A stretch of 64,000 nucleotides of DNA, taken from SVFI01 sp964519385 (lineage in GTDB: Bacteria > Bacillota > Clostridia > Lachnospirales > Lachnospiraceae). The position numbers and the translations under genes were made by a program. Positions 1-8,904 of the stretch are shown here, piece by piece. The first letter of the stretch is position 1. Each line of letters begins with the position of its first letter. The stretch is taken from NCBI GenBank assembly GCA_964519385.1, contig CAZFLR010000005.1, positions 42,545-106,544 of the forward strand, written 5' to 3'. Under the pieces are notes generated by a model. That model was not told the origin of the DNA and did not search any database. It saw nothing but the letters and a program-made list of their open reading frames with translations.

Positions 1-85
1 GGTGGTAAAGGAGGCGGCGAAACATCAATGTCCGCCGTATTGGGAAAAAGGTGTTTATCAGGTTTTAAAAACATTGTATGAATAG
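1..85 (+). CDS. 3' end of an unidentified gene
   Basis: Frame 2 is open from the window edge to a TAG at 83-85 and encodes about 27 residues ending in WEKGVYQVLKTLYE. The composition (aromatic and charged residues, no low-complexity runs) looks like a genuine C-terminus, and the stop lies next to the ribosome site of the following gene, as expected inside an operon. Too little is present to name a family. The other two frames are less protein-like. Confidence 0.45.
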   Translation, partial: VVKEAAKHQCPPYWEKGVYQVLKTLYE

Positions 86-97
86 GAGGAAATGAAC

Positions 98-361
98 ATG
101 GAACAGTTTGATAACAAGGTTTTGGATGCATTTTTAGAACAGCAGGAAAAGTTATTTCCTGAGGAGGTTGCGACGACGCGGGAAGAAGCGAGGGATTTTC
201 TTGCTGAATGTATGGCAGTAATAGTAAATGGAAAAAAAGAAGTTTGGGAATATTTTGAGGAAGAGGGCGTTGATATTTCCGAAATGGATGAAAATGATAT
301 CCTTGAGGCGGATGAAGTGTTTTCTGTCGGTGACGGAAGATATCTGATAGTGGAATGTTAA
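98..361 (+). CDS. Small acidic hypothetical protein
   Basis: 87-residue acidic protein of unknown function. I prefer the ATG at 98 over the one at 92 because AGGAGGA (84-90) is only one base from the first ATG but seven from the second. There is no signal peptide, membrane segment or cysteine pattern; the protein is rich in Glu and Asp and probably helical. It follows a partial gene by 12 bases and is closed by a strong hairpin, so it is the last gene of the upstream operon. I do not recognise a family. Confidence 0.7.
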   Translation: MEQFDNKVLDAFLEQQEKLFPEEVATTREEARDFLAECMAVIVNGKKEVWEYFEEEGVDISEMDENDILEADEVFSVGDGRYLIVEC

Positions 362-363
362 AA

Positions 364-400
364 CAAAGCTGCGGAGCATCAATGCTCACGCAGCTTTTCT
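364..400. terminator. Bidirectional intrinsic terminator
   Basis: Stem AAAGCTGCG/CGCAGCTTT with a second inner pairing AGCAT/ATGCT and T-rich flanks on both strands. It separates the convergent small gene (ends 361) and PHP gene (ends 379); the last codons of the PHP gene lie inside the hairpin. Confidence 0.8.
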
Positions 401-1230
401 AATACCTCATATGGAATAAACAGCTTGCCGTATCCGTTTCCCATTTCAAGTCCCGGCTTCGTATCGCCGTGGAAATCAGAACCGCCGGAAATGCATAAAT
501 CATATTGGCGGGCAAGCTTGCGGATTTGTCTTTCCTCAGCCGCGTTGTAGGTTGAGTAAATTGCTTCGATTCCGACAAGACCGGCGGATTTCAGATACGC
601 AACAAGCTTCTCGAGGCGCGCATCGGACATATGATAGAGGATAGGATGTGCGAGGATTGGAATTCCTCCGCTTTCTAAAATGAGTTCAACTGCCCGGGCA
701 GGTGTTACCTTTTCGCGAGGGAGAAAGCAGGGAGCGCGGTCACCGATATAGCGGTCAAAAGCTTCGGACATACTTTTTACTGCTCCGTGTTCCAACATAT
801 ATTTTGCATAATGCGCCCTTGTCAGGACAGAGTCCGGATATTCGGTGCATAATTTTTCATAGGTAATGTCCACACCATGCTCTGCAAGCTTTAGACACAT
901 CTTACGGTTTCTGTTATCGCGGGATTCCTGAAACTCTATTAAATATTTCTGAAAGCTTTCGCTTTTGTAGTTGATGTCAATTCCAACGATGTGAATATCC
1001 TTTCCTTCGTATTCTGTAGAAAATTCAATGCCGGGAATCACCTCGATATCCGCGCCCTGCTTGCGGGCTTTTTGCGCAGCATCGAGTGCTTCATCAATTC
1101 CCTCCGTGGTGTCGTGGTCTGTCAGTGCAAAGGCAGAAAGACCTTTGGAAAGTGCTAAAGTAACTAAATCCGATGGGGAGCAGGTCCCATCGGATTTGTT
1201 AGAATGCACATGTAAATCAACTGATTTCAT
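379..1230 (-). CDS. PHP-domain phosphoesterase (TrpH/YciV-like)
   Basis: 283-residue metal-dependent phosphoesterase of the polymerase-and-histidinol-phosphatase fold. Visible metal-ligand motifs are DLHVHS at residues 5-10, TDHD at 37-40, a LAHP motif in the middle and GGSDFHG near the C-terminus, in the order typical of the TrpH/YciV group. Characterised relatives remove 3'-phosphate from nucleoside 3',5'-bisphosphates or act as 5'-3' RNA exonucleases (RNase AM). The length fits the stand-alone enzyme rather than the DNA polymerase PHP domain. The gene starts 2 bases after the stop of the ABC-F gene, so the two are co-transcribed. Family assignment is firm; the substrate is inferred. Confidence 0.88.
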   Translation of the reverse strand: MKSVDLHVHSNKSDGTCSPSDLVTLALSKGLSAFALTDHDTTEGIDEALDAAQKARKQGADIEVIPGIEFSTEYEGKDIHIVGIDINYKSESFQKYLIEFQESRDNRNRKMCLKLAEHGVDITYEKLCTEYPDSVLTRAHYAKYMLEHGAVKSMSEAFDRYIGDRAPCFLPREKVTPARAVELILESGGIPILAHPILYHMSDARLEKLVAYLKSAGLVGIEAIYSTYNAAEERQIRKLARQYDLCISGGSDFHGDTKPGLEMGNGYGKLFIPYEVLEKLREH

Positions 1231-1232
1231 GA

Positions 1233-2870
1233 TTAGTTTTCGTCCTCTTCTTTTCTTGCTGTGTAAACAGTACGTTTGCGTGCCATTTCGTCGCTTGCCA
1301 GATATTCGTCGTAGGTGGTAATCTTGTCAACCAGACTTCCGTCAGGAAGAATTTCCATAATACGATTGGCTGTTGTCTGTACAAACTGGTGGTCATGACA
1401 TGAGAAAAGCTCCACACCTTTGAATTTTATCAGCCCATTGTTGAGTGCAGTGATGGATTCCATGTCAAGGTGGTTGGTCGGCTCATCAAGGATGAGACAG
1501 TTTGCACCGGAAATCATCATCTTGGAAAGAAGGCAGCGTACCTTTTCTCCTCCGGATAATACGCGCACTTTTTTCACGCCGTCTTCACCGGCAAAAAGCA
1601 TACGTCCGAGGAATCCGCGTACATATGTGACATCCTTTACCGGTGAGTAACCGGTAAGCCAGTCAACTATTGTCAAATCGTTATCGAATTCTTCCGTGTT
1701 ATCCTTTGGGAAGTAAGCCTGAGATGTGGTAACCCCCCATTTTACGGTTCCCTCATCCGGCTCGAGCTCACCGACCAGAATCTTAAATAAGGTTGTTTTT
1801 GCAAGCTCGTTGCTTCCGACAAATGCAATCTTGTCATCATGTCCGACGTTGAAGGAAATATTGTCCAGTATTTTTTCGCCGTTGATGGTCTTTGAAAGGT
1901 TTTCTACAAAAAGAACCTCGTTTCCGATTTCACGCTCAGGGCGGAAATCAATATACGGATATTTACGGCTGGATGGCTTGATTTCATCAAGCTCAATTTT
2001 CTCAAGGGCTTTCTTTCTGGAAGTTGCCTGTTTTGATTTGGAAGCGTTTGCGGAGAAACGGGAGATAAACTCCTGTAATTCTTTTATCTTTTCTTCCTTC
2101 TTCTTATTTGCCTCCTTCATCTGTTTGATAAGGAGCTGGCTGGACTCATACCAGAAATCGTAGTTGCCGGCATAAAGCTGGATTTTTCCGTAGTCGATGT
2201 CGGCAATGTGTGTACATACCTTGTTTAAGAAATAACGGTCATGTGATACCACGATGACAGTGTTTTCAAAATCAATGAGGAAATCCTCAAGCCATGCAAT
2301 GGCATCCAGATCCAGGTGGTTGGTCGGCTCATCGAGAAGAAGGATATCCGGATTTCCGAACAGTGCCTTTGCAAGAAGAACCTTTACCTTATCGTTACCG
2401 TCAAGGTCGCTCATGGTAGCGTAGTGGAGCTCTGTTGCGATTCCAAGACCGTTTAAGAGCATAGCTGCGTTTGTCTCTGCATCCCATCCGTCCATTTCCG
2501 CAAATTCGGCCTCAAGCTCGCTGGCGCGGATTCCGTCTTCATCCGTAAAATCTTCCTTGGCGTAGATGGCATCTTTTTCTTTCATAATCTCATACAGTCT
2601 GGAATTACCCATGATAACAACATCCATAACCTGATAGCTGTCATATTTGAAGTGATCCTGTTCCAGAACGGAAAGACGCTGTCCCGGTGTGATGATTACT
2701 TCACCGTTTGTTGTTTCAAGAACCCCGGAGAGAATCTTGAGAAAGGTAGACTTTCCAGCGCCGTTTGCACCGATAAGTCCATAGCAGTTTCCTTCCGTAA
2801 ATTTAATATTAACGTCCTCGAAAAGAGCTTTCTTTCCGATACGCAAAGTTACATTACTTGCCTGAATCAT
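1233..2870 (-). CDS. ABC-F family ATPase (YkpA/YbiT-like)
   Basis: 545 residues with two ABC ATPase domains, no membrane segments and a charged helical linker (about residues 240-310), the ABC-F architecture of ribosome-associated translation factors. NBD1 has Walker A GANGAGKST (34-42) and LLLDEPTNHLD, but its signature reads MSDLDGND rather than LSGGQ. NBD2 has a proper LSGGE signature and LILDEPTNHLD, but its Walker A position reads GSNELAKTT. As I recall, these deviations recur in the YkpA/YbiT branch, so they probably do not mean decay. ABC-F proteins bind the ribosomal E site and modulate translation or antibiotic sensitivity; the role of this branch is poorly defined. The ribosome site AGGAGG lies 8 bases upstream of the ATG. 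Confidence 0.9.
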   Translation of the reverse strand: MIQASNVTLRIGKKALFEDVNIKFTEGNCYGLIGANGAGKSTFLKILSGVLETTNGEVIITPGQRLSVLEQDHFKYDSYQVMDVVIMGNSRLYEIMKEKDAIYAKEDFTDEDGIRASELEAEFAEMDGWDAETNAAMLLNGLGIATELHYATMSDLDGNDKVKVLLAKALFGNPDILLLDEPTNHLDLDAIAWLEDFLIDFENTVIVVSHDRYFLNKVCTHIADIDYGKIQLYAGNYDFWYESSQLLIKQMKEANKKKEEKIKELQEFISRFSANASKSKQATSRKKALEKIELDEIKPSSRKYPYIDFRPEREIGNEVLFVENLSKTINGEKILDNISFNVGHDDKIAFVGSNELAKTTLFKILVGELEPDEGTVKWGVTTSQAYFPKDNTEEFDNDLTIVDWLTGYSPVKDVTYVRGFLGRMLFAGEDGVKKVRVLSGGEKVRCLLSKMMISGANCLILDEPTNHLDMESITALNNGLIKFKGVELFSCHDHQFVQTTANRIMEILPDGSLVDKITTYDEYLASDEMARKRTVYTARKEEDEN

Positions 2871-2980
2871 TTATAAAACCTCCTGAAATTTGCTCATACG
2901 TTTCTTATTTTATAAGAAAAAAGCGGATTTGTACAGCCAAATGTGAAAATATCCGTCGATATATCCATCCTATTTTCTAA

Positions 2981-3009
2981 TTGCACATATTTCTTAATAA
3001 TGCTATAAT
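2981..3009 (+). promoter_or_regulatory. Promoter of the acyl-CoA ligase/ior cluster
   Basis: TTGCAC (2981-2986), 17-base spacer, TATAAT (3004-3009). Immediately downstream, 3017-3028 reads AGTGAATAAAAG, a 12-mer that recurs upstream of two other genes in the window, followed by the GCG-flanked stretch GCGTTAAAGCGC. Confidence 0.75.
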
Positions 3010-3076
3010 ACAATTTAGTGAATAAAAGCGTTAAAGCGCGAAAGAGAAAGAACTAAGAAAGAAGAGGAAACACAAA

Positions 3077-4711
3077 ATGCCAATTACGCAATATTTGGAA
3101 AGGAACAGCCGGGAATATCCAAATGATGTTTGTCTTGTGGAGATTAATCCGGAGATTCAGGAAAACAGGCGGGTAACCTGGAAAGAATATGAATTGATTG
3201 AGCCGAATCCAAAGGAAGCTTATCGCCGTGAGATTACATGGCGCGTGTTTGATGAGAAAGCGAATCGTTTTGCAAATCTTTTGCTGCAGCGCGGGATTAA
3301 AAAGGGTGATAAGGTCGCAATTCTGATGATGAACGGACTGGAATGGCTTCCTATTTACTTCGGTATTTTAAAGACGGGAGCACTGGCAGTGCCTTTGAAT
3401 TTCCGTTATTCATCGGATGAAATCTTATACTGTCTGCAGCTTGCGGAAGTGGATGTTCTTGTATTTGGACCGTCTTTCATCGGACGTGTGGAAGAGATTG
3501 CAGATGAAATCAGTAAAGGACGGCTTCTGATTTATGTAGGTGAGAACTGTCCGACTTTTGCGGATGATTACAATTCTTTGTCAGCCAACTGTTCCAGTCA
3601 GGCACCGTGTATCGGCATTACCGATGATGATGATGCGGCAATTTATTTTTCTTCGGGAACGACAGGATTTCCGAAGGCTATCTTACATAAACATAAGGCG
3701 TTAATGCATTCGGCACAGGTTGAGCAGAACCATCACGGACAGACGAAGGATGACGTATTTCTCTGCATTCCGCCACTGTATCATACAGGTGCGAAGATGC
3801 ACTGGTTCGGAAGTCTGATTTCAGGAAGTAAAGCGGTGCTTTTGATTGGTACGAAACCGGAGTTTATTCTGGATGCAGTGTCAAAAGAGAAGTGCTCGAT
3901 TGTATGGCTCCTTGTTCCGTGGGCACAGGATATTCTGGAAGCAATTGAAAGCGGAAAAGTCAATCCGGAGGATTATGAGCTTGAACAGTGGAGACTGATG
4001 CATATCGGCGCACAGCCGGTTCCGCAGAGTCTGATTAAGCATTGGAAGAAGATATTCCCGCACCACCAGTACGATACCAACTACGGACTTTCTGAGTCCA
4101 TCGGACCGGGCTGTGTACATCTTGGAGTAGAAAATATACATAAGGTCGGATGTATCGGCAAGGCCGGATATGGCTGGCAGGTGAAGATTGTAGATGAAAA
4201 CCGCAATGAGGTAGAACGCGGACAGGTCGGAGAACTGGCAGTCAAGGGTGACGGAGTCATGGTATGTTATTACCGGGATGAAAAGGCGACAAACGAGGTG
4301 CTGGCCGACGGCTGGCTCTTTACAGGTGATATGGCACAGGAGGATGAGGATGGATTTATTCTTCTGGTAGACCGCAAGAAAGATGTAATCATCAGCGGTG
4401 GTGAGAATCTTTATCCGGTACAGATAGAGGACTTTATCCGCACGAATGACAAGGTACATGATGTGGCAGTTATCGGACTTGCGCATGCACGTCTCGGAGA
4501 GATAGCAGCGGCGATTGTGGAATTGAAAGAGGGCGAGCAGATGACAGAGGAGGAATTAGAGGAATTCTGTCATAAGCTTCCGCGCTACAAGAGACCGAGA
4601 AAGATTATCTTTGCGGATATTCCGCGTAATCCGACGGGAAAAATCGAGAAGCCGAAGCTTCGTCAGATTTACGGCGCGACCAAACTCATCGCCGATCAGA
4701 ACATGGGATAA
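3077..4711 (+). CDS. Class I adenylate-forming enzyme (acyl-CoA ligase)
   Basis: 544-residue AMP-binding synthetase. The P-loop-like motif SSGTTGFPKA is at about residues 193-202, YGLSES near 336, GWLFTGD near 413 and the C-terminal GKIEKPK motif carries the catalytic Lys. The enzyme activates a carboxylate as acyl-AMP and transfers it to CoA. Substrate cannot be read from sequence; the neighbours (indolepyruvate:ferredoxin oxidoreductase and phenylacetate-CoA ligase) suggest aromatic or branched acids. An unusual insert (about residues 35-55) between the first helix and the core repeats the WKEYE/WRVFDEKANR type of motif. First gene after the promoter at 2981; 36 bases precede iorA. Confidence 0.88.
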   Translation: MPITQYLERNSREYPNDVCLVEINPEIQENRRVTWKEYELIEPNPKEAYRREITWRVFDEKANRFANLLLQRGIKKGDKVAILMMNGLEWLPIYFGILKTGALAVPLNFRYSSDEILYCLQLAEVDVLVFGPSFIGRVEEIADEISKGRLLIYVGENCPTFADDYNSLSANCSSQAPCIGITDDDDAAIYFSSGTTGFPKAILHKHKALMHSAQVEQNHHGQTKDDVFLCIPPLYHTGAKMHWFGSLISGSKAVLLIGTKPEFILDAVSKEKCSIVWLLVPWAQDILEAIESGKVNPEDYELEQWRLMHIGAQPVPQSLIKHWKKIFPHHQYDTNYGLSESIGPGCVHLGVENIHKVGCIGKAGYGWQVKIVDENRNEVERGQVGELAVKGDGVMVCYYRDEKATNEVLADGWLFTGDMAQEDEDGFILLVDRKKDVIISGGENLYPVQIEDFIRTNDKVHDVAVIGLAHARLGEIAAAIVELKEGEQMTEEELEEFCHKLPRYKRPRKIIFADIPRNPTGKIEKPKLRQIYGATKLIADQNMG

Positions 4712-4747
4712 AAATTATAGGATATACAAGAAAGGCAGGACAACAAA

Positions 4748-6487
4748 GTGAGCGAAAAGAAAATTATGCTCGGAAATGAAGCGATTGCACGCGGTGCTTA
4801 TGAAGCAGGCGTGAAGGTATCCGCTGCTTATCCGGGAACACCAAGTACGGAAATCAGTGAAAACATTGTAAAATATGATGAAATTTATGCAGAGTGGTCA
4901 CCGAATGAGAAGGTGGCAATGGAGGTGGCAATCGGTGCCTCCATCAGTGGTGTGAGAGCCATGGCATCCATGAAGCATGTCGGAGTCAATGTGGCAAGCG
5001 ATCCGCTTTACACCATTTCCTATAGTGGAGTAAACGGCGGTTTAGTTCTTGTAGCAGCAGACGATCCGGGACTTTACAGCTCTCAGAACGAACAGGATAC
5101 AAGATGCGTGGCAAGAGCTGCACAGGTACCGGTGGTTGAACCGTCCGACAGTCAGGAAGCCAAGGACTTCATGAAATATGCTTTTGACATTTCTGAGAAA
5201 TATGACACACCGGTGATTCTTCGCACTACGACAAGACTGTCTCATTCACAGGGACCGGTTACACTTGAGGAACGCGTGGAGCCTGTGGATATTCCGTATG
5301 AAAGAAATATTCAGAAATTCGTTATGATGCCGGGAATGGCAAAACAGAGGCATATCTACGTGGAACAGCGTATGAAGCAGCTCGCAGAAGACGGGGCAGA
5401 AATGCCGATTAACCGCGTGGAGATGGGAGATACCAAAATCGGTTTTATTGCCAGCGGTATCGCGTATCAGTATGTGAAAGAAGCATGTCCGGATGCATCT
5501 GTGTTAAAGCTCGGTCTGGTTCATCCGCTTCCGCGTAAGCTGATTGAAGACTTTGCTTCCAAGGTGGAAAAGTTATACATATTTGAAGAGCTTGAGCCGG
5601 TATTTGAGGAACAGATTAAATCCTGGGGAATCGAATGTATAGGGAAAGAGATTTTTACACTTCAGGGTGAATACAGTGCCAATATGCTTCGTGAGAAGGT
5701 TCTTGGTGAGAAGGTAGAGGTTGCACAGCCGGCACAGGTTCCGGCAAGGCCGCCGATTCTTTGCCCTGGCTGTCCGCACAGAAGTGTATATTCCGTGCTG
5801 AATAAATTAAAAATTCATGCAGCAGGTGATATCGGCTGTTATACATTGGGAGCCGTTGCACCGCTGAATGTCGTTGACACGACGGTTTGTATGGGAGCAA
5901 GTATTTCCACGCTTCACGGTATGGAAAAAGCAAAGGGAAAGGATTATGTGAAAAACTGGGTTGCAGTTATCGGTGATTCCACATTCCTTCACACCGGAGT
6001 AAATTCACTCATGAATATGGCATACAATCAGGCGACAGGAACGGTTATGATTCTTGATAATTCTACCACAGGTATGACAGGACATCAGGATCATGCAGCG
6101 ACCGGAAAGACCTTAAAGGGTGAGGTGGTTCCGGCTATCAATATTTATCAGCTCTGTAAGACTATCGGTGTTAAGAATATTGTGGAAGTCAATGCATTTG
6201 ATGTGGAAATGCTGGAAAAGGTTATAAAGGAAGAAACACAGAGAGAAGAACTCAGCGTGATTATCACCAAATCTCCGTGTGTACTTTTAAAAGGAAATGT
6301 ATTCCCGAATAAATGCAGAGTAATTCCTGAGAAGTGTAAGAAATGTGGCGCGTGTCTCCGCCCGGGTTGTCCGGCACTTACCAAAACGGCAGACGGAACA
6401 ACAGTAATTGACGAAACAATGTGCAACGGATGCGGACTGTGTATGCAGCTTTGTAAATTCGGCGCGATTGAGAAAGTGGAGGCGTAG
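4748..6487 (+). CDS. iorA: Indolepyruvate:ferredoxin oxidoreductase, alpha subunit
   Basis: 579 residues, GTG start behind AAAGGCAGG. Order: N-terminal pyrimidine/pyruvate-binding domain (AAYPGTPSTEI near residue 28), a domain II region, the thiamine diphosphate domain with CPGCPHR, GDIGCYTLG and GDSTFLHTG, and a C-terminal two-cluster ferredoxin domain (CKKCGACLRPGCP and CNGCGLCMQLCKFGA). With IorB it oxidatively decarboxylates aryl pyruvates from aromatic amino acids to aryl-acetyl-CoA, reducing ferredoxin in the cytoplasm. The beta gene follows by 3 bases, so the pair is translationally linked. Length and motif order are standard. Confidence 0.95.
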   Translation: MSEKKIMLGNEAIARGAYEAGVKVSAAYPGTPSTEISENIVKYDEIYAEWSPNEKVAMEVAIGASISGVRAMASMKHVGVNVASDPLYTISYSGVNGGLVLVAADDPGLYSSQNEQDTRCVARAAQVPVVEPSDSQEAKDFMKYAFDISEKYDTPVILRTTTRLSHSQGPVTLEERVEPVDIPYERNIQKFVMMPGMAKQRHIYVEQRMKQLAEDGAEMPINRVEMGDTKIGFIASGIAYQYVKEACPDASVLKLGLVHPLPRKLIEDFASKVEKLYIFEELEPVFEEQIKSWGIECIGKEIFTLQGEYSANMLREKVLGEKVEVAQPAQVPARPPILCPGCPHRSVYSVLNKLKIHAAGDIGCYTLGAVAPLNVVDTTVCMGASISTLHGMEKAKGKDYVKNWVAVIGDSTFLHTGVNSLMNMAYNQATGTVMILDNSTTGMTGHQDHAATGKTLKGEVVPAINIYQLCKTIGVKNIVEVNAFDVEMLEKVIKEETQREELSVIITKSPCVLLKGNVFPNKCRVIPEKCKKCGACLRPGCPALTKTADGTTVIDETMCNGCGLCMQLCKFGAIEKVEA

Positions 6488-6490
6488 ACT

Positions 6491-7069
6491 ATGGCAGAAA
6501 ATAAGACAAAAAATATTATGATCGTCGGTGTCGGCGGTCAGGGAACACTTTTGACAAGCCGTATTTTAGGCGGTATTACAGTGGCAGCAGGATATGATGT
6601 GAAGCTTTCAGAGGTACATGGTATGGCACAGAGAGGCGGTAGTGTGGTAACCTTTGTAAGATACGGTGAAAAGGTTGCGGAACCGATTGTAGAGGAAGGA
6701 CAGGCAGATCTGCTGATTGCATTTGAAAAACTTGAAGCAAAACGATATGCACATTTCCTGAAAAAGAACGGAACACTTGTTGTTAACGACCAGAAAATCG
6801 AACCGATTACGGTTGTAACGGGAGCGGCACAGTATCCGGAAAACATTATTGAGGATTTGAGCGGCGAATATAAGACGTATTCCGTTGATGCAATGGGCGA
6901 AGCACTCAAGCTTGGCAATTCAAAGGTGTTTAATATCATTGTTCTCGGTGTAGCTGCCAAGCATATGGACTTTTCCAAAGAGGACTGGCTTACGGTGATT
7001 GAAAATACCGTACCTCCGAAGACTGTCGAGATAAATAAAAAGGCATTTTTATTAGGCTATGAATCATAG
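6491..7069 (+). CDS. iorB: Indolepyruvate:ferredoxin oxidoreductase, beta subunit
   Basis: 192-residue gamma/beta-type subunit of the 2-oxoacid:ferredoxin oxidoreductase family. The nucleotide-like loop GVGGQGTLLTSRIL lies at about residues 13-26, followed by the conserved EVHGMAQRGGSV segment. It completes the IorAB enzyme. It carries no iron-sulphur motif of its own, as expected because the ferredoxin domain is in IorA. It starts three bases after the iorA stop and is followed by paaK 41 bases later, the arrangement found in many anaerobes that convert aryl pyruvates to aryl acetates with ATP gain. Confidence 0.94.
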   Translation: MAENKTKNIMIVGVGGQGTLLTSRILGGITVAAGYDVKLSEVHGMAQRGGSVVTFVRYGEKVAEPIVEEGQADLLIAFEKLEAKRYAHFLKKNGTLVVNDQKIEPITVVTGAAQYPENIIEDLSGEYKTYSVDAMGEALKLGNSKVFNIIVLGVAAKHMDFSKEDWLTVIENTVPPKTVEINKKAFLLGYES

Positions 7070-7110
7070 ATTCAGGCATTGACTTAAAGTATAAAGAAGA
7101 TGGGAAGGTA

Positions 7111-8415
7111 ATGGAAATGATCTGGAATGAAGCAAAAGAATGTATGAGTCGCGATGAAATGCAGACTCTGCAGAGCAAAAGACTTGTAAAAGCAGTGGAC
7201 CGTGTGTATCACAATGTGGAATATTATCGTAAGAAGATGCAGGCACTAGGCATAGAGCCGGGAGATATCAAAGGAATTGAGGATATCACGAAGCTCCCTT
7301 ATACAACCAAGGATGATTTGCGCGATACATATCCGTTTGGTCTTTTTGCAGTACCGCAATCAGAGATTGTCCGTGTACATGCTTCCAGCGGTACTACGGG
7401 AAAGGCAACGGTTGTCGGATATACCAGAAGAGATATTGAAATCTGGGCAGAGTGTGTGGCAAGATGTCTTGCCGGTGCAGGTGTGACGAGAGAGGATACC
7501 ATTCAGATAGCATATGGATACGGACTTTTTACAGGCGGTCTCGGGGCACACTATGGCGCAGAAAATCTCGGCGCAACAGTTGTACCTATGTCAACGGGTA
7601 ACACGAAGAAGCTGACAACCATGATGAAGGATTTCGGGGTTACAGCCATTGCCTGTACGCCTTCCTACTTACTTCACATTGCAGAAACTCTGGAGGAAAA
7701 CGGAGATCTGGATAAAATAAAATTAAAAGCTGCAATTTGTGGCGCAGAGCCGTGGACAGAGCAGATGCGTCTTCAGGTGGAACAAAAACTGAATATCAAT
7801 GCATTTGATATTTATGGTTTGTCTGAGATTATGGGTCCGGGAGTTGCCTGTGACTGTATTCACCATAAAGGTCTGCATGTTCATGAGGATCATTTTTATC
7901 CTGAAATTGTATCTGCTGATACACTTGAACCGGTGGCAGAAGGAGAGACAGGTGAGCTGGTATTCACCACACTTACCAAGGAAGGTATCCCGATGATCCG
8001 TTACCGTACAAAAGACCTTACAAGCATTACGCGTGAAAAATGTGAGTGCGGAAGAACGACTGCACGTATTTCCAGATTTAAAGGACGTTCCGATGATATG
8101 CTTATCATTCGCGGTGTGAATGTTTTCCCTTCTCAGATTGAGGCAGCACTTCTCGAAATGGGAGGAACGACTCCTCATTATATGATGATTGTTGACCGCG
8201 TGAATAACCTGGATACCCTTGAAGTTCAGGTGGAGGTGGAAGAACGCTTCTTCTCCGATGAAATCCGTGAACTTGAAAAACTGACGAAGAAGATTGCGCA
8301 TGTGATTCAGCAGGCAATCGGTCTGGCTGTAAAGGTGAAACTTGTAGAGCCGCATTCTTTGGAGAGAAGCATGGGTAAGGCAGTGCATGTGATTGACAAA
8401 CGTAAACTTGTATAA
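7111..8415 (+). CDS. paaK: Phenylacetate-CoA ligase family
   Basis: 434 residues, the PaaK length. Motifs: ASSGTTGKATVVGY (about 91-104), YGLSEIMGPGV (about 234-244), RYRTKDLT and the C-terminal SDDMLIIRGVNVFPSQIE. It interconverts an aryl acetate plus CoA plus ATP with aryl-acetyl-CoA. Next to IorAB the physiological direction may be ATP synthesis from aryl-acetyl-CoA, or activation for re-assimilation by reductive carboxylation; the sequence cannot decide. The start ATG has GGAAGG upstream. It is followed 23 bases later by the ACT-domain gene, which commonly accompanies this ligase. Confidence 0.92.
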   Translation: MEMIWNEAKECMSRDEMQTLQSKRLVKAVDRVYHNVEYYRKKMQALGIEPGDIKGIEDITKLPYTTKDDLRDTYPFGLFAVPQSEIVRVHASSGTTGKATVVGYTRRDIEIWAECVARCLAGAGVTREDTIQIAYGYGLFTGGLGAHYGAENLGATVVPMSTGNTKKLTTMMKDFGVTAIACTPSYLLHIAETLEENGDLDKIKLKAAICGAEPWTEQMRLQVEQKLNINAFDIYGLSEIMGPGVACDCIHHKGLHVHEDHFYPEIVSADTLEPVAEGETGELVFTTLTKEGIPMIRYRTKDLTSITREKCECGRTTARISRFKGRSDDMLIIRGVNVFPSQIEAALLEMGGTTPHYMMIVDRVNNLDTLEVQVEVEERFFSDEIRELEKLTKKIAHVIQQAIGLAVKVKLVEPHSLERSMGKAVHVIDKRKLV

Positions 8416-8438
8416 TCGGAAAGGAAAGGGGTTACAAT

Positions 8439-8867
8439 ATGTATATTAAACAGTTATCCATTTTCATTGAAAATAAAGCGGGCCGTTTGGAAGATATTTT
8501 AAGTATTCTGAAAAATAACGGTATTAATCTTGTATCGTTAAGTCTTGCAGATACCAGTGATTACGGTGTTCTCCGTCTTCTGGTTTCAGACCCGGAAAAG
8601 GGAAAGATTGCACTGAAGGAAGCAGGTGTTTCCTGCAGAACCACAGAGGTGCTTGCAGTAAAGCTTGCGCATAAGGTGGGACAGCTTCAGGAGCTGCTGG
8701 AAATTATCTGTAAGGCAGAGATTAATATTGAGTACATGTATGCCCTTGCAACGGGAAAAGACGATGCATCCATCGTTATAAAGCCGTCAGACATTACCCG
8801 CGCAGCAGAACTGTTGAAAGAAGCAGAAGTGGAATTCGTGACACAGGAAGAACTGGCAAATATCTAG
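8439..8867 (+). CDS. Tandem ACT-domain protein
   Basis: 142 residues made of two ACT modules (about 1-65 and 70-140; the first begins YIKQLSIFIENKAGRLEDI) and nothing else. ACT domains bind amino acids and usually act as allosteric sensors. Genes of this type are often next to paaK and ior genes, so an aromatic amino acid sensor or ligase partner is plausible, but no partner is proven by sequence. AGGAAAGGGG gives the ribosome site. Confidence 0.88.
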   Translation: MYIKQLSIFIENKAGRLEDILSILKNNGINLVSLSLADTSDYGVLRLLVSDPEKGKIALKEAGVSCRTTEVLAVKLAHKVGQLQELLEIICKAEINIEYMYALATGKDDASIVIKPSDITRAAELLKEAEVEFVTQEELANI

Positions 8868-8904
8868 GTTCCGGTGTGTCAAAGGCATAATTAAGGAGTC
8901 AAGC

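Noticed and set aside
3881..4486. 201-codon frame antisense to the acyl-CoA ligase
   Set aside because: Complement of a strongly supported gene, no domain features.
7723..8388. 221-codon frame antisense to paaK
   Set aside because: Shadow of paaK; Cys/His/Phe-rich composition and no start signal.
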